Part shown: piece after piece, positions 55,561-64,000 of the stretch
Layout: every line of letters starts with the position of its first letter
Numbering within the stretch: position 1 is the first letter of the stretch
Origin: Stenopsyche tienmushanensis
Taxonomy: Eukaryota; Arthropoda; Insecta; Trichoptera; Stenopsychidae
Assembly: GCA_008973525.1 (NCBI GenBank)
Contig: WACJ01000055.1
Coordinates: 868,001-932,000 of the forward strand
Direction of reading: 5' to 3'
DNA length: 64,000 nucleotides
The notes under the pieces: model-generated
Told to the model about the DNA's origin: nothing
Database searches by the model: none
Seen by the model: only the letters and a program-made list of their open reading frames with translations
Made by a program: the position numbers and the translations under genes

Positions 55561-58194
55561 AGAACAAAGTATATCGTATCTATAAAGCAGAATATCTTGT
55601 AATTAACTGCAATTTTATGGCATTATATGATGGCTGGAATGAAAACAAAATCAATGAGCTTATATACGCTAAGGTCCATAAGCCAATGAACTTAATGCTC
55701 TGAACTGATGCTCCGTGATGATCGAAGATTCGTGTTGAACCAGTACAACAGAGAATCTATTTGTTTTATTTCCTGTATCGATAAAAGCAATGTTCGTGCA
55801 TATTTTCCGATCATCAATATGTATATGATACTTTTCTTCTATATTATTTTCTGCTTCCTAATGAAAACGTATAATTGAAATAGTTTGAATTTCCGTATGC
55901 GAATTCATACATTTTTCATACAACTTTTCCCGAATGAAAAATAGAGGTATGGGTGTATTCCTAATCCAATCATATTGTCCTGGTTATATGCATTTGATTA
56001 TGAGACATCATAAATAAATATGATTTCTCTCTAGTTCAATCAAGATATTGACCTATTTCATGAATACCTTGTTAGCTTCGACCATGGATGAAAATTGAAT
56101 CATGATAATTTTACATCAGCTGTAGTGCTTCTGGTCTACGGAATTAGCAAGAAATACCATTCACGATTGACGTCAATTTATTGTTTTTTTGATACATTTA
56201 TTATAGTCGTTTCCAAGCAAAAATCTGAGTGATGCATTTTTTATCATTGTTATTGCGTTTGTATAAGTTATTACTTTTTGGCATATTCTCACAAATTTCA
56301 TTGAACTAATAATTAAATTTTACTCTCTTTATATATTTTTCCATTATTGATTTCTTAACAGCAAATTCATATTAAGAATATGTTATTTTCTTTTTATAAA
56401 ATATTAGTAATTTTATGAATAAAAATCAATGTTTGTTTGTTCGCATTTTATGCGTTGCCATACCGTTCATCCGAATGCAATGAAACTTTGAGGAATTGTT
56501 GTGTGCACTTTCGTAAATGTTATAGAATTGGTACAAGTATTATTTTTGTACGCAATTTGTTTTGCGAGGTGTTTAGCAGATGCACCATGTTGGTACATAC
56601 TGGTCTGATAAAATTAAGCTTGGGCCGCGGGGACGGGGAAAATAATGATTTAATTCCTGGCATATCAGGTAATATATTATTTCTCATGCATGATTAAAAA
56701 CCTCAGACTTGTTTAATACATATCCGGATTTCTACTTCGTTATGATTCGTTTCGAATAATTCCGAAATTGGGCACTCGAGGATTTCAATGCTAAACAATT
56801 GATCACGATTCGATTTTTTATGGCATCAAACCAGCTCGAATTTTGATTATAGTTTATTATGGCACAATAATGACTAACTGATGTGTATGCCATTGTACGA
56901 AACAAAAGCTCGCAATCACGTTTGGAAGCTCAAAATCACTTACGGACATTTGTCAGATCGTTGGCCGTGTTATTAAAATACATGACGTAGATGCAACAAC
57001 AGGTTTTTTTTCGGTTTCAACCACGCCCAAAGAAACTTCTGTTGTTAACAACCCGACAACACCAGGTTCATGGGTGTTGTCATTAGTTTTGACTTATGCT
57101 GTAGGCTCTATATATACAGACGAAAAAGGTATTGTGATGAATTATGAGAAAGCAGGTAGAAACGGGAGGCGTCGAAGAATGGGGAGAAAAAATTGAATAA
57201 ATCCCAGGCGTTTGAGATAATGCCTTCAATATCACCCCGCACTGAAATTCCTTCGACGATAACAATATAAAGCCTAATTACGTTATCCTAAATATATGAA
57301 TACATTTTTTGACATTGCTTAATACTTTGAATCCATAGGAAAGCGATATCCTATTGAGTAGAATAGGTATTGAAAATTAAGTACCCTCAATGAGGTATTT
57401 ATGCGGTCGGGTCTAATTATGTGTTATAAACAACACGCGTGAGTATCAATCAAAGCCTGAGCTCAGATCTGATCTTACCACTAAAAGGCATTCTTGTGGT
57501 TTTATAAAACTATTCTCCGTATCGATTTTCCTACTATTTCAATTAGTCATGGATGCGCGTGCAGAGGGCTTAGTCATTATTACTCATAAATAAAATAAAT
57601 AAAAATCCAGGTAAAATCACAACAAATGCCTCCCACAAGTCGACTTCTTTGTTTTTTAGTCGTAAATTCGTTAACAGAAATTAATAGTACGTACCGTTCA
57701 GCGTAGCTCATATTTTTTTCCAAATTGTGAGTTTGAAATTCGGACTAAAATAATTAATGAAGGCTTTCATGCTGGATGGTTATTCCGGTTTTTGATATAG
57801 CACGTGTATAAGATTGAAGAGCCGAAGACAGACCATTAATTTGTTGTGTATGAATGATTAATATTTAAAGCGATATTAATTGAAAAATTCATAAAGGAAT
57901 CTAGAACTCATTTTTTTACAACCATTATTACAACATCGGCTCTCTGTTATAGCAACATGCTAACGCATTAATACAATAAGCTATTATATTAATATATTGT
58001 TGAACGGAAGAGCAATTCGAAATTAGAAGGCAGATCACACAACAAGGTGAACAGATAGATTGCCTCAATATGCTCACTTTGATCATGATACTCTTAAAAG
58101 CAAATTTATATGTTTTTTTTTTTCATTAAACAAATCCAGACTTGGAAATATTGGTTATTAAAGAAGTAAGACATAATGTTGTATCCGAGTTCCA
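55561..58194. other. gene-free interval
   Basis: No recognised gene. 56430-57260 is a little less AT-rich, with an 86-codon plus frame (56437-56697) and a 60-codon minus frame (57083-57265), neither with a motif. Confidence 0.4.
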
Positions 58195-58405
58195 GTGATT
58201 CAGAGAGAGCATTCTTATACGTTGAGCTCAGAGACAGATAGAGACGGGGAGTGTATTTTCAAGTCGGAGATTGATTGTTAACCCAAATTTATCGACTAAT
58301 AATGATATAATGAATCGATTTCATATGTATTGTTAATATTTACTTAAAAATGTGTTTATTTATTTAAATACTAGCTTCATACACGCTGCGCGGTCCTGAC
58401 AGATA
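58195..58405 (+). mobile_element. piggyBac-like MITE, copy 4 (internal fragment)
   Basis: TCAGAGAGAGCATTCTTATA, then GAGCTCAGAGACAGATAGAG and GTTAACCCAAATTTATCGAC, up to CACGCTGCGCGGTCCTGACA. It matches the copies at 48337 and 54334 in the same order. Both termini are lost. Confidence 0.7.
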
Positions 58406-58900
58406 AGAAAGGGCTTACTGAATATTCCCATGTAATAAAATAACCCAATATTAGTTACATTCGAGAAAAATGAAAGGTAGCTATTGAGGCACATGTTTGT
58501 ATTGGACTCTACTGTGCTGATATTTATCGCACTTTTTTTTAATATTGAGTGATTTTGGAATTCGCCCAATATGAAAATTTTAATTGATTATTGCGTGTAT
58601 TTTTTAGCAATTAAATCTCAAACAAAAAACGTTAATACATCAATCGCAAAGCTTTTTTTGTTGCGGATCGAATCCAAAACGGAATTGACATTTAAAAAAG
58701 CGGATCATACTATTTTGCATACAGTATGAATATTTATCAAGAGCAGAAATAAAATGTCAATAGCTCCGATGAATATTAATGAATACGAATTCAGATATGA
58801 TATTTAATTAACAGGAGTTCTTTGATTGATTTATTTGTTTTAAGCGTCGAATCGAATCATTTAAAATTTAATCCTTATGAGCTTTTTTCTCCGTAAATCA
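58406..58900. other. gene-free AT-rich interval
   Basis: Nothing recognised. Confidence 0.4.
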
Positions 58901-59440
58901 ACATGTTTTCCAGGAGTAAAAACGTGCGTATGAGAAAATTTTGCTGGATTGAGATTTTTTCATATGAATATGCATAGCATTGCTGATATTAGGTCGAACG
59001 AAACGTGCTAGTCGTTGGGTTTACAACATTTTTTGTGGTCTTATTGGCACCTGCCCGGGTTTCAAAAGGAAACACGAAGAAACGATAATACGGTTCGTAT
59101 AATATTTCTCTCGCGAAATCCATGGTAGTAGGTAGCTAGGGGTTGGAAGGATTTTTTTATAGAGCAGATGCAAACGGCACAAAATTCTATACACGATTAT
59201 TTTCTGCTGTGATTGATTTCGATCGTGGACTTCGAGTGGATCGCAATCTTTTTTTACATGGGGGGTTGATTCGAAAGTGGAATATGAATAATATATGAAT
59301 TCACGACGCTTCACTGAATTGCTAATCACCAGGTGTCGTACGCGTGCCGCCTTTGAGTCCATTAGAGCCTACCTGAGTGTGATCCTTATAAACAAACCTG
59401 GACAGCCTTCTTGGGTCCAAATGGCCTATCCTCGTATGAA
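58901..59440. promoter_or_regulatory. candidate conserved island
   Basis: A non-repetitive block with a 113-codon minus frame (59021-59362) of no recognised family. Words such as GAGCCTACCTGAGTGTGATC and CACCTGCCCGGG contain E-box-like CANNTG cores. The role is unknown. Confidence 0.25.
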
Positions 59441-60620
59441 ACTGTCTATTTGACGTATAAAAAAATAACATATGATTTTTGGTAGCAGTCAAATGCCAAA
59501 TCTAGGATTTATGTAAAACGAACTATGATACCCAAAGCTTAAAAGTACATGCAAACAGTGCAAAAGCTTATGCTTTTATGTTTGGAGCTTTTATGCTTAT
59601 GTCTTTTATACTACTTAAGATCCTACTTTTCTTTGAGGGCTTTTATGCCATTATTTAAATCAATACTTTTTAAACAAATACTAATGGTCTTATTCTTGAT
59701 GACGATACATATCAATAATCTTATGTACATACAGTATTTTAAAACTACAAATAATTGAGACGATATAATAATTAATTCTTTGCAATTTGAAAATAATCTT
59801 TATTTTTTTCATCTTTTTTTATTGATATTCAATGACAAAAAAGCAGATTTTTCTTATTCTCACAATTTGTGTTTTTATGTTTCAGGTAAACATCAATTTA
59901 CAATATCGTCATGAAGATAACTGGATGTAAAAGGTTTTAAATTAAATTTGCTAAGTGATTACTATTTTAGAATGCGTCCGACTAGTAAAAACCTTCAATA
60001 TCGAGCGTATGTCAAGCTACAATTTTAAATTAAGTTTCGTGCTGTTCAATAAATTCATCCAAAATTTTATCCTAAAAACAAACAAAAAAAAGTTCAACAA
60101 AAGTGCACAGCAAGGTGCAAAACCTGAATTTAATATCCATATCCGCAAAGACACGCTCATTCTCAAGTCGAATGGCTATAAGCGCTCTGAGTATGGGTTA
60201 TAAACAAGCCAGATTTTGTAACATAAAACTAAAAGGCTTCCGTGATCGTACAGATCATAGAAAATGCCGCAAAAAGCCCTAAAAGAGGAAGGAGTAGCCA
60301 CAAGGTCTGTGTGTCTAACTGGTCCGCTTTTCAGACCGTTGATATGACGAATGGACGTCTCGCGATCGGACGCCATACATGAACATGTCTACAGAACGTT
60401 TATGAAGTCTCATTACAAAATGATGTTGTCTGAAGAAAACTGATCGGGTGTGTTGTTTAAATTGTATTATGTTCAATGTAAGGGGTTAAATAATTAAATT
60501 AAATAAAAAATTAAATACTTTTCACAATATGTGGTATACTTAAGAATTCAAGAAATATTGCGGGGGAGGAAAAGGCTAATCAATATTATGATGACTCTTA
60601 AATGCTCAACATCAAATCGA
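59441..60620. other. gene-free interval
   Basis: Contains a short TTATGCTTTTATG-type repeat at 59568-59600. Frames of 60-80 codons have no motif. Confidence 0.4.
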
Positions 60621-60790
60621 ATTTGTGAGCATTGCTATATTATATTGCTTAATTTAAAATCAGGTGTCGAAATAGTAGGGTTGAATCTGAATTCTTATTA
60701 TAAAAGTTCGGGTTTAAATCCTGTTGAGGTTGTGTTTGTGTAATATATAATAAAATAGGCAACCGTCTACTAATTGTCCTATGCTACGTA
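60621..60790 (+). repeat. SINE with tRNA-like head and shared body start
   Basis: TTCGGGTTTAAATCCTGTTG (about 60707-60726) contains the B-box-like GGTTTAAATCC. It is followed by TTGTGTTTGTGTAATATATA and ATAAAATAGGC, the start of the body found at 54086 and 63200. It ends around GTCCTATGCTACGTA. This copy joins the tRNA-like head to the body and so defines the family as a SINE. Confidence 0.5.
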
Positions 60791-61100
60791 TTGATTTGCA
60801 ATAATTTTGAACCAATGGTGATTTCGTTTATAGATCTCTCCTATCTAATATTACAATTCAATTAATCCTATCCTAACCATGTATGGATAGATATGAAAAT
60901 TATACAAAATAATGGAAAATCACCACAAAAAAATGTTTTCCCTATAAAAGTATTTTATGGAGATCGCCTACATCCAAAAAAGAAAATGATTTTGATGATG
61001 AGTGTCAGCATATGCAGAATCAATAAGCCCTGTCAAACATCTAGCCAATGACATGTTTGTTGATGTAAAACTTATTTTTATGTGTATTTTAAACAGGCGT
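60791..61100. other. gene-free interval
   Basis: Nothing recognised. Confidence 0.4.
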
Positions 61101-61830
61101 AGGTTTTTTTACACCTTGAAACGGTGGGAGCATCCGAAAGGTTATGGGATGTATAAAAATTCTTCGATTTTGATGTGAATTCCTGAAAGCTGTCATTCAC
61201 GCACCGCTTCTATGTTATCGGCATTCGATAGGTTTTTCAATAACGTCGATATTCAAATAGCGTCATTAACAACAGTTTGTGTGGTAATAAATTAAAGTTT
61301 TATTATGTTTTGATTGAAATTATGTTTTTTGCCGAGGTTTGGCGTTTTTTTTTTTTACAAACAACGCTGTAACGTAAGCTTTTTTTTAATGATGCCGAAT
61401 TGATTTATTATGCATTCATTGGCCAGGAATCGAAATCGATTACACATCGAAATAATTTATCGGCGTAATTTATCCGAGAATACCTGTTTCGAAAATGCTC
61501 GAATCTAATTTTTTTCCTGGCTCGCCGGTCCCATAAGTATTATTAAAATTTATCGATGCGCCGTTTATATGACAAATGTTAAATATATTTATATGGCTAA
61601 TCAATTTTTTATAGACAAATGATCGGGGCCTGGTAATTTATCTGATATGGTCCGAGAGCGGCTCCGGAGGTATTGAAAAAATAATTTATGCGATGAATTA
61701 AAAAATTATGTATGGACAATAATGATATGTGTAGAAGATAAGGTTTAATTTTTACATAAAATTATAGAGTGTTTCGTGTTTTCGCCATGGTCCTCGAGCG
61801 ATTTTCTTGCGATCTAAATGTGTGATGATT
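61101..61830. promoter_or_regulatory. candidate conserved regulatory island
   Basis: A non-repetitive block with TTATCGGCGTAATTTATCCG, TTTATATGGCTAATCAATTT (61590-61609) and GTCCGAGAGCGGCTCCGGAG. It holds several posterior-Hox-like TTTAT/TTTATGG cores and CTAATCAAT. No coding frame above 60 codons. Proposed as an enhancer from base words only. Confidence 0.3.
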
Positions 61831-62027
61831 CATGTAGTTTATTCAAGAATTTTGACACAGTGAACTCGAACGTGTCCAGTCTAATTGTCAAAGCAAGCAT
61901 AGTGTGAATAGAAACACAAATATGCATTTTTTTGATACAATTATACTTTAATTTTATGTTACATACAAGAAAATATATAAATTATGTTCAGCATACCGTT
62001 TCAAGTATCTCAATATCAGACTTAATA
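61831..62027. other. short gap
   Basis: AT-rich, nothing recognised. Confidence 0.4.
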
Positions 62028-62059
62028 TACAGGGTGTTTTGCACATGGACCGATTTTTT

Positions 62060-62182
62060 TGCCTAGGGACGTACCATATTCCGTGGCTCGCATGGTCTCC
62101 AGACCTGACACCGCTGGATTTCTATGCCTGGGGACATGCCCTATTCCGTGGCTCGTATAGTCTTTAGACCTGACACCACTGG
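62060..62182 (+). repeat. tandem duplication of the transposase SPDLTPLDF segment, copy 2
   Basis: Two units of about 62 bp start GCCTAGGGACGTACCATATT and GCCTGGGGACATGCCCTATT, each with TAGACCTGACACC or CAGACCTGACACC. It is the same arrangement as 7496-7612. Confidence 0.7.
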
Positions 62183-62312
62183 AAGCGCAGTTTTTTTTTT
62201 AAATCTATTGCATTAAATAATGATTTTTTTAGATCAAAAATATATTATTTTGGTTAAAAAACAGTTATTTTATGCTATTACGACCACAGATTAAAAAGTT
62301 ATGACAATTTAA

Positions 62313-62806
62313 CCCCTAAAGGAGTACTATCCCAGAGACTGGGACCCCCCCTCCACATATTCGAAAGAGCACTCTTGTACATTGAGCTCGGAGACAGACA
62401 AAGACAGAGAGAGAGAACGTAGCGCAGTTCGGGAGACAGAGACGGAGAGCTTCCCCTCATACATCGCACGATTACGATTACATACGCAAAGAAATTAACG
62501 AATATTTTGTGCTATCGATAGTGTTTATTTATTTAATTGCTTCTCGTTCGTCGCTGCTTGTTGAATGAATCTTTGTCCGATTATCATTTCCTTCTAAAGC
62601 AGGAGAAAATAAATCGATTTCTTGTGTATTGTTTATGCAAAAAATGACGTGGTCTTGTATGCTATCAACAGTGCTTGTTTACAATTGACTCTGCCTCGAA
62701 TTGATGATTGTCTAACGCTGATAGGAGCTGACATAAAGTAATCGGCGCAAAGCGATTATGGCATCAACGACTTCATCGATTTTAAATTTGCTCACTCCTC
62801 AAAAGG
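62313..62806 (+). mobile_element. piggyBac-like MITE, complete copy
   Basis: TTAA flanks both ends (62309-62312 and 62807-62810). The termini CCCCTAAAGGAGTACT and, on the minus strand, CCTTTTGAGGAGTGAG form short imperfect inverted repeats. TTAA duplication with CCC/CCT ends is the hallmark of piggyBac-type elements. The interior has the CCCAG..CTGGG subterminal palindrome, a GACAGACAAAGACAGAGAGA tract and no open frame of note. It needs a transposase from elsewhere. Confidence 0.85.
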
Positions 62807-62984
62807 TTAAAGGAGAATTTTTGGGTACTTTTTCAAAATATTGAAAAAAAAAATCTATTTCGAAAACCCTAAATTTTGGACATAGGGCCTATATGTGAAA
62901 CATAGAAAAGACCGCCCTAAACAAAACAAAAAATTCGGTTCATGTGCAAAACATCCTGTATATATTTGTTGGATTGTTATATTT

Positions 62985-63200
62985 GGAAAATTGGTTTGAA
63001 CGTCACGAAAAAATGAAACGCCAAGTGGCAGTTGGTCGGAAGGGGAAGGATAATAGTTTTTAATTTCTTCGTATCTTTCGTATACATTATAGACACGCTA
63101 CGCGCATGCGCCGCGCCTCTTCTAGCATGTTTGTATATATACGTAGCATAAAGCAACCCATAGACAAGTAGCTTGCCTATGTTATTATATATTACACAAA
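62985..63200 (-). repeat. SINE body, copy 2
   Basis: On the minus strand it reads TGTGTTTGTGTAATATATAA, CATAGGCAAGCTACTTGTCT, GCATGCGCGTAGCGTGTCTA and ends with TTTTTTCGTGACGTTCAAAC. It matches 54086-54310 in order, and the head matches 60735. Confidence 0.65.
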
Positions 63201-63860
63201 CACAGCTATTTTTTTTTTTGTAAAATTAACTTTCCTTATAAACTAATAAGTTTCATTTCTATTGCGCGAGAGTTTCGCGCATTCTTTTAAAAATCAAAAA
63301 CTATTCACTATTTTCTTACATATGTATCATCATTCAAAAATTGCAAATATCTCAAATATTCATATAATATTATAGATATTTTCATAAAAAAATTAAATAT
63401 GTATCTTTTTGCACTTTTTAAAATTTCGATCCATTTGACCAACTAATCATGCGGAAAACATAGCATAGTTTTTATATTATTTTAAATAAAAATTTAAAAA
63501 ATCAGGCTATAGGCCGCATAAACAGCCTTTGATACAATCATTTTGACCTAACCTATGGATATTTTCAATATTAAGCGCATAAGAAGATGATTATTTCATG
63601 AAAGATGGCTTAAATATGACCTCTTTTCATAAATTAATATTGTAAAGGATCTCCTTCTGCTGTGGTCTGTGTTCGCCTGCATTATGACTATGATGATATC
63701 TATAGCAAAAATTAAATTAATCTCGCAGTCCAAACTTCTATATAATGATGGCTTATTTAAAAAAAGTGATATTAATTGTATCCACCCTCTTTCATAGCGT
63801 ATTTTCTTATTAATCGGTAAACTACATTGATAAAGGATATTAATTATGTTGAAATATTTT
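63201..63860. other. gene-free AT-rich interval
   Basis: Nothing recognised. Confidence 0.4.
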
Positions 63861-64000
63861 TGTTAACGCGGCCGATTAAATCGGCCAGTGGCACTCTTCG
63901 CGCACGCACATTCACCGCCCGGCTGTTAAGGGCTAATTCATTTAAAACGATCGTTCCAGAACTATTTTCCGTGTAATATAATCAGTTGACATAAATTTTC
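63861..64000. promoter_or_regulatory. start of a candidate conserved island
   Basis: Composition changes sharply at GTTAACGCGGCCGATTAAAT; then GGCACTCTTCGCGCACGCAC and GGCTGTTAAGGGCTAATTCA. It is cut by the window edge. It resembles the other unique islands. Confidence 0.25.

Larger units (their letters stand above)
62028..62960. mobile_element. TA-flanked Tc1/mariner-type element, copy 2, with nested MITE
   Basis: The left end TACAGGGTGTTTTGCACATG and the right end, on the minus strand, TACAGGATGTTTTGCACATG, both continue with ACCG. TA lies outside both ends (62026-62027, 62961-62962). Without the 498-bp insert it is about 435 bp. The plus strand keeps AWSPDLTPLDFYAWGHALFR (62090-62150), the third-Asp block of a mariner-like transposase, duplicated in tandem as in copy 1 but on the opposite strand. 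Confidence 0.85.

Noticed and set aside
59021..59362. 113-codon minus frame as a host gene
   Set aside because: No domain, start context or splice signals that I can support; treated as part of a unique island.
1..64000. CRISPR arrays, bacterial operons, phage or viral insertions, rRNA
   Set aside because: No regularly spaced repeats, no ribosome-binding-site gene strings, no viral core domains and no rRNA-like stretch were seen.

Overview
This window looks like insect (arthropod) nuclear DNA. It is very AT-rich and has no dense run of long open frames, no bacterial operon structure, no rRNA and no CRISPR array. What can be recognised is almost entirely transposable-element debris of kinds common in insects: R1-like LINEs, three mariner-type elements, a Tigger/pogo element, several hAT elements, a Helitron, a piggyBac-like MITE family with TTAA sites, tRNA-derived SINE-like pieces, and LTR-like segments. 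I could not identify a host protein-coding gene. The species cannot be named from sequence alone.

Layout. 0.5-2.4 kb: 5'-truncated LINE on the minus strand next to a hAT-like end. 5.1-5.35 kb: a solo LTR-like segment related to the arms of the large palindrome at 21-25 kb. 6.8-7.6 kb: a TA-flanked Tc1/mariner-type element (first copy). 8.0-8.7 kb: a second LINE fragment. 13.1-13.5 and 19.0-19.2 kb: two copies of one inverted-repeat MITE. 16.0-16.9 kb: a broken mariner. 20.9-31.9 kb is the most complex part: a hAT remnant, a 3.3-kb palindrome with LTR-like outer ends, a second 1.65-kb palindrome, a decayed repeated insect ORF, and a second copy of the same hAT split by an almost boundary-to-boundary Helitron (28547-31502). 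32-35.4 kb: SINE, piggyBac-like MITE, a second mariner and a pogo-type end. 37.86-38.79 kb: a third mariner with clear TA-flanked termini. 41.7-43.0 kb: Tigger/pogo element. 50.3-52.15 kb: hAT element with a nearly perfect 8-bp target duplication. 54-63.2 kb: more SINE and piggyBac-like pieces, ending with a second copy of the TA-flanked element that carries a complete piggyBac-like MITE inside it.

Between the repeats lie islands of less AT-rich, non-repetitive DNA (about 36.2-36.85, 43.08-43.9, 46.8-47.45, 52.9-53.45, 54.65-55.5, 58.9-59.4, 61.1-61.8 and 63.86-64.0 kb). Several carry TAATTA or TTTAT-type homeodomain cores. They resemble conserved non-coding enhancer islands in a gene desert or a very long intron of a developmental regulator, but this is inference. 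One of them (about 36.63-36.71 kb, minus strand) holds a short open segment ending at a consensus-like splice donor, the best candidate here for a host exon.

No gene set works together as a pathway. The story is one of nested insertion: Helitron in hAT, LINE tail in a palindrome arm, piggyBac-like MITE in a mariner-type MITE, and another repeat in hAT. These nests give relative ages for the insertions.
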